Below, piece by piece: positions 52,000 to 59,467 of a stretch of 64,000 bases of DNA. The stretch spans positions 124,001 to 188,000 of the forward strand of contig NZ_JAAJTJ010000004.1 of the NCBI RefSeq assembly GCF_011030405.1. The letters run 5' to 3'. The position numbers were made by a program, and so were the translations under genes. This stretch comes from Parapedobacter sp. SGR-10. Its GTDB lineage: Bacteria; Bacteroidota; Bacteroidia; Sphingobacteriales; Sphingobacteriaceae. The notes under the pieces were generated by a model. The model saw nothing but the letters and a program-made list of their open reading frames with translations, was not told the DNA's origin and did not search any database. The stretch's first letter is position 1. Each line of letters begins with the position of its first letter.

Positions 52000-52074
52000 G
52001 CTTTAGGCTATAAGCTGTAGGCAATAGGCATAATTAAAGCCTATAGCCTACGGCCTAAAGCTTATCGCTTTTTT
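52000..52074 (+). terminator. Long imperfect hairpin ending the HtrA transcript
   Basis: Arms beginning GCTTTAGGC...ATAGGC (52000-52029) and GCCTAT...GGCCTAAAGC (52039-52061) pair over most of their length and are followed by six T at 52069-52074. The sequence looks like an intergenic repeat with TAGGC units and works as a likely terminator. Confidence 0.75.
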
Positions 52075-52077
52075 CTT

Positions 52078-52106
52078 TTGACTTCGCGCGAGTTTTCATA
52101 TTTTTG
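52078..52106 (+). promoter_or_regulatory. Promoter of efp (TTG, 18 nt, TATTTTTG)
   Basis: TTG at 52078-52080 and the TAnnTTTG element at 52099-52106 are 18 nt apart; start of transcription expected near 52111, giving a 5' UTR of about 22 nt. Confidence 0.65.
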
Positions 52107-52133
52107 TGCCAACAAAAGTAAAAACAAATAGAT

Positions 52134-52694
52134 ATGGCTAAAGCTTCAGAGGTAAAAACCGGAAATGTACTGCGTTTTAATGGCGAATTGGTTACGGTAG
52201 AAGAGTTTATCCACCGTACCCCTGGTAACTTGCGTGCGTTTTATCAGGCAAAGATGCGTAATGTGAAAACCGGAAAACTGGTTGAATATCGTTTCCGTGT
52301 GGATGAAGCTGTAGAAATTGCGCGTGTGGAGACCAACGACTACCAATATCTGTATGAAGATGGTGATTTTTTTGTTGTAATGGACAACAACACGTATGAG
52401 CAGTTCAATATTCCTAAGTTTTTGTTTGGCGATACGGCGCGGTTCTTGAAGGAAGGTATGAACGTGATCGTGGCTTTTGAGAGTGATGAGCCTATAATGG
52501 CTAATGCGCCTAAAAGTGTTGAATTGGAAATCACCTATACAGAGCCTGCTGTAAAAGGTGATACATCAACCAACGCTCTAAAAAAGGCAACCTTAGAGAC
52601 AGGTGTAGAAATCAATGTTCCATTATTTATCAATCAAGGTGATAAAGTAAAGATTGACACGGAAAGCGGTAATTACGTCGAGCGTGTGAAATAA
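52134..52694 (+). CDS. efp: Translation elongation factor P with Asn at the tip residue
   Basis: A 186-residue EF-P, which relieves ribosome stalling at polyproline. Three KOW/OB-like domains are visible (1-65, 66-126, 127-186; end domain TNALKKATLETGVEINVPLF and GDKVKIDTESGNYVERVK). The loop that enters the peptidyl-transferase site reads EEFIHRTPGNLRAFYQAKMR: PG is followed by Asn32, where lysine (beta-lysylated or 5-aminopentanolylated) or arginine (rhamnosylated) normally stands. No epmA/epmB or earP lies nearby. The protein may work without modification or be modified differently. Confidence 0.97.
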   Translation: MAKASEVKTGNVLRFNGELVTVEEFIHRTPGNLRAFYQAKMRNVKTGKLVEYRFRVDEAVEIARVETNDYQYLYEDGDFFVVMDNNTYEQFNIPKFLFGDTARFLKEGMNVIVAFESDEPIMANAPKSVELEITYTEPAVKGDTSTNALKKATLETGVEINVPLFINQGDKVKIDTESGNYVERVK

Positions 52695-52721
52695 TAAAGT
52701 TTTTGGTTTAGGTTGATTATT

Positions 52722-52757
52722 CGGTCTTGTCAGCTTCCTGCGGCAAGGCCGTTTTTT
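52722..52757 (+). terminator. efp terminator
   Basis: Stem CGGTCTTG/CAAGGCCG (one G:T pair), 14-nt loop, followed by six T. Confidence 0.9.
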
Positions 52758-52759
52758 AT

Positions 52760-52767
52760 TACATTTG
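52760..52767 (+). promoter_or_regulatory. -7 promoter element TACATTTG for the cyclo-ligase gene
   Basis: TAnnTTTG match 3 nt before the ATG at 52771; predicts a leaderless transcript. Confidence 0.5.
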
Positions 52768-52770
52768 TTT

Positions 52771-53343
52771 ATGACCAAGGGAGATCTTCGGAAACTGTAT
52801 AAGCAAAAACGGATGGCACTATCCCGTGCCGAATGTCAAAAGATGGATCAGTTGATATTCGAATATTTGCTTTCGCTGGATTGGAGTGATTGTAGGTATC
52901 TGCATGTCTATCTTCCTTTCGGCAAATTCAATGAGCCGGATACGTCCCTGCTGATCGAATGGATCAGAACAAATTATCCCCATATCCACCTTGTCCTTTC
53001 GCGATCTGATATACAGCAGGGGACAATGACTAATTACCTTTGGGATGAGCACACAGAACTTGTGATGAATACATGGGGGATCTTAGAGCCTATTGCCGGA
53101 AAAATGCTGTCGGAGGATCTCATCGACATGGTATTGGTACCTTTGCTGATCGCAGATAAAAAAGGAAATAGGGTAGGGTACGGTAAGGGTTTTTACGATC
53201 GGTTTTTGGCACAGTGTAGGTCAGATGTCCGCACTATTGGGTTGAGTTATTTTGAGCCTGTGGATCATATTGAGCCTGTAGATCCGTGGGATATTGCTTT
53301 GCAATATTGTGTTTGTCCGAGCGGGCTATATGTTTTTGAATAA
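52771..53343 (+). CDS. 5-formyltetrahydrofolate cyclo-ligase
   Basis: A 190-residue ATP-dependent enzyme turning 5-formyl-THF into 5,10-methenyl-THF. From the ATG at 52771 (MTKGDLRKLYKQKRMALSRA). Features: the N-terminal LRKLYKQKR helix typical of the family, YLHVYLPFGKFNEPDTSLLI, DMVLVPLLIADKKGNRVGYG (about 123-142) with the conserved GYGKGFYDRFL. Gene symbol ygfA/fthC is used for relatives. It starts in its own promoter 3 bp after the box. Confidence 0.92.
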   Translation: MTKGDLRKLYKQKRMALSRAECQKMDQLIFEYLLSLDWSDCRYLHVYLPFGKFNEPDTSLLIEWIRTNYPHIHLVLSRSDIQQGTMTNYLWDEHTELVMNTWGILEPIAGKMLSEDLIDMVLVPLLIADKKGNRVGYGKGFYDRFLAQCRSDVRTIGLSYFEPVDHIEPVDPWDIALQYCVCPSGLYVFE

Positions 53344-53367
53344 AAAATAGACTATTTTAAAAGCATT

Positions 53368-53439
53368 GTCATTCTGACGATAGGAAGAATCTAAAAAATA
53401 TATAATTGTGTATCAGATGTTTCCTATCGTCAACATGAC
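53368..53439. repeat. Dispersed inverted repeat, GTCAT family (copy 4)
   Basis: Arms GTCATTCTGACGATAGGA and TCCTATCGTCAACATGAC match at 16 of 18 positions. It lies between two convergent genes, 25 bp after the cyclo-ligase stop. Confidence 0.85.
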
Positions 53440-53494
53440 AAAAACGCATCTATCAGAACTTTGGAGACAGTCTCCTGTTTTTATCAGATATTGA

Positions 53495-54787
53495 TTATAT
53501 TTTCTTGCCTATAGTATGTCCTTTGGTTGCAAAATATAGAATATATAAATACGCTGGAACTACGGCATACAAGAAAGCATGTTGGAAATCAATACCAACC
53601 TGATCTTTTAAATAACCATATACCAATGGCCATATAGCCCCTCCGGCAATACCCATAATCATAATAGCCGAACCGGTTTTGGTAAAGCGTCCAAGACCTT
53701 TGATACCTAGTGGGAAAATGGCCGGCCACAACAAAGCATTGGCGACACCCAATAAAGCGATGAAAATGTACGATGTCAAACCAGACGTGAAAGTGGCTGT
53801 AACAGTAAAGATAATACCTACGATTGTACACACCCTCAAGGCCGCTTGTTGGGATACGATTTTAGGAATAGTGGCAATACCGATAAAATATCCTACTAGC
53901 ATGCAGCCTAAGGTGAATGCCGTTCCATATTTGACAAAGAACGAAGGCAAGCTTAATTGATGGCCATATGTGCCGATAATGTCACCGGCCATGACCTCCA
54001 CAGCTACGCAAAAGAAAATGGCCAAAGAACCTAAAAAAAGGTGAGGAAATTGGAAAATACTTGTTTTCTTTAACACATTTTCATGCCCTTCCGCTATTTC
54101 ATCTTCCTTATCCACATCGACTTCGGGCATTTTTGCTAGTTTTATTACAGCTGCAAAGATAAACATCAATATAGCCAGAACGATGTATAGTGTGTCCACA
54201 CGGCTTAGTAAAGAATTCAAAAGAGCATCGTGTTCAGGACCGGGAGGCAGTGATTGGATTTTTTGTGAAATTTCTTCCGAACCTTTTAAAAGGATACTGC
54301 CTAGAATAATAGGTACAATAATGCCGGCTGTCTTATTAAAAACACCCGCTACAGCTATACGTTGAGCAGCACTTTCTATGGGACCGATGATACTCAGATA
54401 CGGGTTTACTGCAGTCTGTAGCAAGGCCATTGCTGATCCTTGAACGAATATTCCCAATAGAAACAAGACATAACTACCTTGGTGTGCAGCAGGGATGAAT
54501 ATCAAAGAGCCTAAGCCCAATAAAATTAAACTAAATATGAGGCCATTTTCGAAGCCGGTTTTCTTGATAATTACGGAGCTTGGCAAAGCAAGAAAGAAGT
54601 ATGCAATGTAAGAAGCAAATAGCACAAAGAAAGCCTGCAAATCTGACTCGAGACTGAATGCTAGCTTAACGAACGGGATGAGTGCTCCGTTAGCCCATGT
54701 AAAAAAGCCCAAGATAAAAAAGAGTGCACAGCATATAATCATGGGGAGCAAAGCCGTTCTCTTTGAATTTTCTAATGAATTTGTCAT
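53495..54787 (-). CDS. Sugar:proton symporter of the FucP/GluP MFS family
   Basis: A 430-residue major-facilitator protein with twelve hydrophobic helices. Family marks: FFILGFFTWANGALIPFVKL (about 19-38), YIAYFFLALPSSVIIKKTGF (about 55-74), and QTAVNPYLSIIGPIESAAQR (about 123-142), close to the FucP family motif. Relatives import L-fucose, glucose or galactose. It is divergent from the LacI regulator and may belong to the sugar-nucleoside locus to the right. A palindrome CAACCG/CGGTTG (54885-54900) lies between them. Confidence 0.92.
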   Translation of the reverse strand: MTNSLENSKRTALLPMIICCALFFILGFFTWANGALIPFVKLAFSLESDLQAFFVLFASYIAYFFLALPSSVIIKKTGFENGLIFSLILLGLGSLIFIPAAHQGSYVLFLLGIFVQGSAMALLQTAVNPYLSIIGPIESAAQRIAVAGVFNKTAGIIVPIILGSILLKGSEEISQKIQSLPPGPEHDALLNSLLSRVDTLYIVLAILMFIFAAVIKLAKMPEVDVDKEDEIAEGHENVLKKTSIFQFPHLFLGSLAIFFCVAVEVMAGDIIGTYGHQLSLPSFFVKYGTAFTLGCMLVGYFIGIATIPKIVSQQAALRVCTIVGIIFTVTATFTSGLTSYIFIALLGVANALLWPAIFPLGIKGLGRFTKTGSAIMIMGIAGGAIWPLVYGYLKDQVGIDFQHAFLYAVVPAYLYILYFATKGHTIGKKI

Positions 54788-54884
54788 TGTTGTTTAAATG
54801 AGTTCTCTATTTTGAGGTTTAGGATTTTAATTCTAACTACAAGACTAATAAAATTATTTGATATTCCGAAAGAGAAAAATAAAT

Positions 54885-54900
54885 CAACCGATTGCGGTTG
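54885..54900. promoter_or_regulatory. Inverted repeat CAACCG/CGGTTG between MFS and LacI genes
   Basis: Perfect 6-bp arms with a 4-nt spacer; of a form bound by LacI-family proteins. Candidate operator for the divergent pair. Confidence 0.35.
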
Positions 54901-54978
54901 GGGAGAGGTTTGGTATATTGATTTTTATTGATTGTGGGATAGGGCAAACTGTTGTTTACCCATATATATTTTGTCCTA

Positions 54979-55006
54979 TAGGATGAAAGATATTTCGCCC
55001 CTACAT
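54979..55006. repeat. Degenerate GGGGCGAAA-type palindrome
   Basis: Reads ATAGGATGAAAGATATTTCG followed by CCCCTAC; the right arm equals that at 39169-39196 and the left has decayed. It lies just upstream of the LacI gene. Confidence 0.5.
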
Positions 55007-55027
55007 TTATTTGTTTTATTTTAGGGC

Positions 55028-56044
55028 ATGGATTTCGGACATGTTACGATCAAGACTTTAGCCAATATTACGGGATTTTCTACAACTACCGTTTCTAGGG
55101 TGCTGAATGGAACGTACAAAAAATATAGAGTGAGTGAGAAAACAGCTGTTATCATTCATGCGGAAGCTAAAAAACTTGGTTATATCCCTAATCAGGCAGC
55201 AGTCAATCTGCGGTTGAAAAAGAATCAATCCATCGGCTTGATTGTGCCAAGTCTGGCGAATCCTTTTTTCTCCACCATTGCCAGTATCATCAGTAAGGCT
55301 TTTTACAATAGGAACTATTCGGTGTATATGATTGATTGTGACGAGAACCAGCAGATCGAAAAGGAGACGATCAATAAGATTTCGGCACAGAATCTGGATG
55401 GCTTGATCGTGATACCCTCTGGCAATGAATACGATCATTTGGAGAGGATTATTTCCATCAAACTTCCAACTATTTTTATAGATAGGTACTTCGAAGACCT
55501 GTCTATACCTTTTGTTTCTACAGATCATTTTCAAGGCGCTTTATCGGCTGTAGAACTACTCGTAAAAAACGGGCATAAAAAAATAGCCTGCATACAAGGT
55601 AATCCAACTGTCATCTCCAGTACCGAACGTGTGAAGGGATATAAAGCCGGTATAGAAAAATATGCTTTGGATTTTGAGTACGTCGGGGGGCATGAGTTTA
55701 CGCAGCAAGCTGGTCATGAAGAGATGAAGCGTATACTGGAATTGGAAGATAGGCCGACGGCTATCTTTGCGTTGAGTGATACCATTTCGTTAGGGGTATT
55801 GGAGGCCTTGAAAGAAGGAGGATATCATATTCCAGAGGATTTTTCTCTGGTGAGCTTTGACAATTCGTTGTACCTGGATTACCTCGAATGCCCAATTACG
55901 AGTATAGCGCATCCGGTCGAGAAAATCGCGGAGAGAGCCGTAGAGCTACTGTTTGAAAGTATGGAAAATGTATTGTCGGTGCAGGATTCCAGTTTGTTTG
56001 CCCCAAAATTGATCGAACGTGATTCTATCAGGAAGTTGTGTTAG
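55028..56044 (+). CDS. LacI/GalR-family transcriptional regulator
   Basis: A 338-residue repressor. The helix-turn-helix reads VTIKTLANITGFSTTTVSRV (about 6-25) with the hinge region ending around 60. A periplasmic-binding-protein-like effector domain follows (IGLIVPSLANPFFSTIASII, LDGLIVIPSGNEYDHLERII, IPFVSTDHFQGALSAVELLV, AIFALSDTISLGVLEALKEG). It probably senses ribose or a nucleoside product and controls the genes downstream; the operator-like palindrome at 56380-56399 is the likely site. Confidence 0.95.
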   Translation: MDFGHVTIKTLANITGFSTTTVSRVLNGTYKKYRVSEKTAVIIHAEAKKLGYIPNQAAVNLRLKKNQSIGLIVPSLANPFFSTIASIISKAFYNRNYSVYMIDCDENQQIEKETINKISAQNLDGLIVIPSGNEYDHLERIISIKLPTIFIDRYFEDLSIPFVSTDHFQGALSAVELLVKNGHKKIACIQGNPTVISSTERVKGYKAGIEKYALDFEYVGGHEFTQQAGHEEMKRILELEDRPTAIFALSDTISLGVLEALKEGGYHIPEDFSLVSFDNSLYLDYLECPITSIAHPVEKIAERAVELLFESMENVLSVQDSSLFAPKLIERDSIRKLC

Positions 56045-56379
56045 CTATTCTTTATTTCGCCCTCTATACCAATAACTTCATTTTCAATATTTTCTATAGC
56101 AAGGTAGAAGTAAAGCTCTATAAAGACGCTATAAACCATCAATTAACTTAAATGAAATTCATGTAATTATTACTTCGATAGACTAGTTGTATCAAAGTAC
56201 AAGAAGAATAACCGTGTTATACTATGGATGGAAAATCGAGTCAGATGGAATGTTGGCTGTAATTGAAGGCAGTTTTTGTTACGGTCTCACAGCGATTGCA
56301 CTAGGATTAAGAGAGATTTGCATATCTTTTTGAAAAAAAATAAAAAAATATTTTGTGTATAAATATTTTCTCCTTATTA
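56045..56379. other. Upstream region of ribokinase: A/T-rich, no gene
   Basis: About 335 bp of A/T-rich DNA after the LacI stop. I see no ORF and no hairpin. It ends with T/A runs (near 56330-56376) that probably include the promoter; a near match to the -7 element is TATTTTG at 56349-56355 with TTG at 56330-56332. Confidence 0.5.
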
Positions 56380-56399
56380 TTGCGATAACGTTTGCGCAA
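56380..56399 (+). promoter_or_regulatory. LacI-type operator (TTGCG..AACGTT..CGCAA)
   Basis: A 20-bp near-palindrome centred on AACGTT with TTGCG and CGCAA outside. AACGTT-centred sites are typical of LacI/GalR proteins. It stands 39 bp before the ribokinase ATG and downstream of the promoter-like sequence, so binding would block transcription. Confidence 0.7.
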
Positions 56400-56438
56400 T
56401 GCGCCAATTATAAACATCAAATATCATAGAGGAAATAT

Positions 56439-57374
56439 ATGTCTAAATCACGTATTATTGTTGTAGGTAGCTCGAATACCGATATGGTTGTCCGAACGGA
56501 TCGTTTTCCGAAGCCGGGAGAAACTATTTTGGGTGGAGATTTTTTTATGAACCAAGGCGGTAAGGGAGCCAATCAAGCCGTAGCTGCTGCCAGATTGGGA
56601 GGTGATGTACTTTTTGTGTCCAGTGTAGGCGATGATGTTTTTGGAAAAACAGCCTTACAGTCTCTGCAAAAGGAGGGAGTGGATGTGGGATACACACGTA
56701 TAGACAAGGATAGCCCTTCGGGTGTCGCTGTCATTACAGTAGACCGGAATGGAGAAAACAATATCGTGGTAGCTCCGGGAGCCAATGGATCATTGTTGCC
56801 CAGAGAAGTACAGCACGTCGAGCATCTGATCGAAGAAGGCAGTTTTATTCTTATGCAATTGGAGATTCCGATCCAGACTATAGAGTATATCATATCCAAA
56901 TCTGTAGATAGAGGAGCAAAGGCCGTTTTAAATCCGGCTCCTGCGCAATCGTTATCGCAAGCTGTATTGACTAAAGTCTATCTGTTGACACCCAACGAGG
57001 AGGAAGCTTCCCTGTTGACCGGCACGGCTGTTTACGACGTCGCCACCGCTCAAGCGGCTGCGAAAATCTTGACCGAAAAAGGCGTAAGAAATGTGGTCAT
57101 CACGATGGGAGCGAAAGGTGCCCTTGCCCTGTTCGAGGGCGAATACATCTATGTAGAGGCGCAGAAAGTGACGGCATTGGACACCACGGCTGCCGGAGAT
57201 GTGTTCAACGGCGCATTGGTCGTAGCCTTGAATGAAGGACAACCTATTGAAGAGGCCTTGGCATTTGCCAGTCAGGCATCGGCAATATCTGTTACACGTT
57301 TGGGTGCGCAATCGTCATCGCCATATCGATACGAACTAAAAAGTCTTTATCAAACTACACAAAATCCATTATAA
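56439..57374 (+). CDS. rbsK: Ribokinase
   Basis: A 311-residue PfkB-family kinase phosphorylating ribose at C5. Signature 1: GGDFFMNQGGKGANQAVAAARLGG (about 30-53, substrate loop), then VGDDVFGKTALQSLQKEGVD. Signature 2: DTTAAGDVFNGALVVALNEG (about 248-267) with the catalytic Asp; the anion hole is GAAGDV-type. VLNPAPAQ and LTPNEEEASLLTG are also typical. It is the first gene after the LacI operator; the transporter follows 2 bp later. Confidence 0.95.
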   Translation: MSKSRIIVVGSSNTDMVVRTDRFPKPGETILGGDFFMNQGGKGANQAVAAARLGGDVLFVSSVGDDVFGKTALQSLQKEGVDVGYTRIDKDSPSGVAVITVDRNGENNIVVAPGANGSLLPREVQHVEHLIEEGSFILMQLEIPIQTIEYIISKSVDRGAKAVLNPAPAQSLSQAVLTKVYLLTPNEEEASLLTGTAVYDVATAQAAAKILTEKGVRNVVITMGAKGALALFEGEYIYVEAQKVTALDTTAAGDVFNGALVVALNEGQPIEEALAFASQASAISVTRLGAQSSSPYRYELKSLYQTTQNPL

Positions 57375-57376
57375 CT

Positions 57377-58381
57377 ATGTTTATCGTACACGATTATTAT
57401 CAGGCTGTTTTTTTCTGTGTCATCACGATGCTCTGCTGGGGATCATGGGCCAACACACAGAAACTAGCCAGTAAAAACTGGCGTTTTGAATTGTTTTACT
57501 GGGACTATGTGCTGGGGATCTTAATTTTCTCGTTGTTGAGTGCCTTTACGCTGGGAAGTATGGGGCAGGAAGGCAGAAGTTTTATTGCCGATCTGCAACA
57601 GGCGGAATGGAGTAATATAGGGAGTGCTATCCTCGGTGGAATTGTCTTCAATGCGGGAAATATCCTGCTTTCGGCAGCTATAGCGATTGCAGGGATGTCG
57701 GTGGCTTTTCCTGTTGGTGTGGGTATCGCATTGGTGTTGGGTGTGATCATTAACTATATCAATACGCCAAAGGGAGATCCTACACTGCTGTTTATCGGTG
57801 TGGGACTGGTTACATTGGCGATTTTGGTCAATGCCTGGGCATACAAACTCAAAAACAAAGGTAAAATTGACAAAGCCAATACCAAAGGTATCGTGCTAGC
57901 TGTGCTGGCGGGTGTGCTGATGGCTTTCTTCTATCGGTTCATAGCGGCTTCGATGGATCTGGAAAATTTTGTCTCCCCCGAAGTCGGGAAGATGACGCCC
58001 TATACGGCTGTGTTTATTTTCTCCGTGGGGATACTGTTGAGCAATTTGCTTTTCAATAGTATTCTGATCAAAAAGCCTTTTGTCGGCGAACCAACAAGTT
58101 ATGCGGCTTATTTCAAAGGTAGTTTCCGTACGCACCTGACCGGGATATTGGGGGGCATGATCTGGGGTCTGGGCAATTCCCTCAACCTGATTGCAGCAGG
58201 CAAGGCCGGACCAGCTATTTCGTATGGGTTGGGACAGGGGGCTACATTGGTGGCTGCACTGTGGGGTGTGTTTATCTGGAAAGAGTTTAAGGGTTCTCCG
58301 GTCAATGTGAATGGCAAACTGGCGATGATGTTTGTGCTGTTTGTGGTGGGTTTGGCGTTGATTATTGTGGCGGGGGAGTGA
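57377..58381 (+). CDS. GRP/DMT-type sugar transporter
   Basis: A 334-residue protein with ten hydrophobic helices of the drug/metabolite superfamily. VITMLCWGSWANTQKLASKN (about 15-34), FPVGVGIALVLGVIINYINT (about 113-132) and ISYGLGQGATLVAALWGVFI (about 278-297) match the glucose/ribose porter (RbsU/GlcU-like) branch. Together with ribokinase it should bring ribose or a related sugar across the inner membrane. It begins 2 bp after rbsK and is followed by the nucleoside hydrolase. Confidence 0.87.
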   Translation: MFIVHDYYQAVFFCVITMLCWGSWANTQKLASKNWRFELFYWDYVLGILIFSLLSAFTLGSMGQEGRSFIADLQQAEWSNIGSAILGGIVFNAGNILLSAAIAIAGMSVAFPVGVGIALVLGVIINYINTPKGDPTLLFIGVGLVTLAILVNAWAYKLKNKGKIDKANTKGIVLAVLAGVLMAFFYRFIAASMDLENFVSPEVGKMTPYTAVFIFSVGILLSNLLFNSILIKKPFVGEPTSYAAYFKGSFRTHLTGILGGMIWGLGNSLNLIAAGKAGPAISYGLGQGATLVAALWGVFIWKEFKGSPVNVNGKLAMMFVLFVVGLALIIVAGE

Positions 58382-58391
58382 TAAAGAGGTT

Positions 58392-59429
58392 ATGACAATG
58401 AAAAATATAGTATTAGCAGTTTTTATTTTGCTCGGTCAGGTTGTCCTTGGCCAACAGCATGCACATCCGTTTTATACGGAGGGTAGGCTCAACGTAATTC
58501 TGGATACCGATATGGGCAACGATATCGATGATGCGCTGGCCTTGGATATGTTGTATAAGTATGCAGATCAAAATAGAATTCATCTGTTAGCTATCATGAA
58601 CAACAAGGAGTCAGATTATTCGACACGGTTTATCGATATGATGTCGACTTGGTATGGCTATAAGAAGATTCCGATCGGCCGGATTGAAAAGGGTGTGTTC
58701 ATCAATGACTACGTGGATTATAGCAAGAATATGGTGGAGTATAACGATACCGCGAAATTATACAAATACTCGCTCAAAAAACACGATAAGTTACTGCCGG
58801 CACATGAGCTTTACCGCAAAGTGCTGGCCAAGGAACAGGATTATTCCGTCGTAGTCATATCGGTCGGTTTTTCGACCAATCTTGCTAGACTGCTGGAATC
58901 AGGACCGGATAGATATTCGCCATTGAGCGGCGCAGAACTGGTCGCAAAGAAAGTCAAATACCTTTCGGTCATGGCAGGCTCTTTCGGTGAAAAAAAACGT
59001 GCCGAGTTCAATGTCATCCATGACCGTCCTGCAGCCCAATATGTGATAGCCAACTGGCCTACGGGTATTGTGCTGTCTCCGTTTGAAGTGGGTGCTAAAG
59101 TGATCTATCCGAGTAAGAGCATAGAACAGGACTTTGGATGGGCGGTCAACCATCCTTTGGTAGATGCTTATAGGCGCTACCGGCCGTTTCCGTACAATAG
59201 ACCGACTTGGGATCTGACTTCGGTGTATTACACTGTAGAGCAACAGGGAAACCTATTGAATATTTCTAAACCGGGTAAACTGACGGTGGATGAAAAAGGC
59301 TTTACGCATTTCTCGGAACAGGCGGACGGCAAGCATTATGTATTGTCTATTACGGAGGGCAATGCAAGGCTGTTGAAAGACTATTTTGTAGACTTGATTA
59401 AGCAAAAACCAAAGAGGTACCGGAAGTAA
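58392..59429 (+). CDS. Exported nucleoside hydrolase
   Basis: A 345-residue inosine/uridine-preferring nucleoside hydrolase family enzyme, splitting nucleosides into base and ribose. From the ATG at 58392 it has a signal peptide (MKNIVLAVFILLGQVVLGQQ), so it acts in the periplasm or outside. The calcium-binding motif is VILDTDMGNDIDDALALDML (about 32-51), the family DTDxGxDxDDA form; a later HDRPAAQYVI motif (about 212) fits the second ligand region. Relatives in ribose-scavenging loci act in the same way. An earlier GTG (58365) overlaps the transporter gene and would spoil the signal. Confidence 0.92.
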   Translation: MTMKNIVLAVFILLGQVVLGQQHAHPFYTEGRLNVILDTDMGNDIDDALALDMLYKYADQNRIHLLAIMNNKESDYSTRFIDMMSTWYGYKKIPIGRIEKGVFINDYVDYSKNMVEYNDTAKLYKYSLKKHDKLLPAHELYRKVLAKEQDYSVVVISVGFSTNLARLLESGPDRYSPLSGAELVAKKVKYLSVMAGSFGEKKRAEFNVIHDRPAAQYVIANWPTGIVLSPFEVGAKVIYPSKSIEQDFGWAVNHPLVDAYRRYRPFPYNRPTWDLTSVYYTVEQQGNLLNISKPGKLTVDEKGFTHFSEQADGKHYVLSITEGNARLLKDYFVDLIKQKPKRYRK

Positions 59430-59467
59430 TATAACACTATTTTGGAACATTTAACCATTTGATTATT

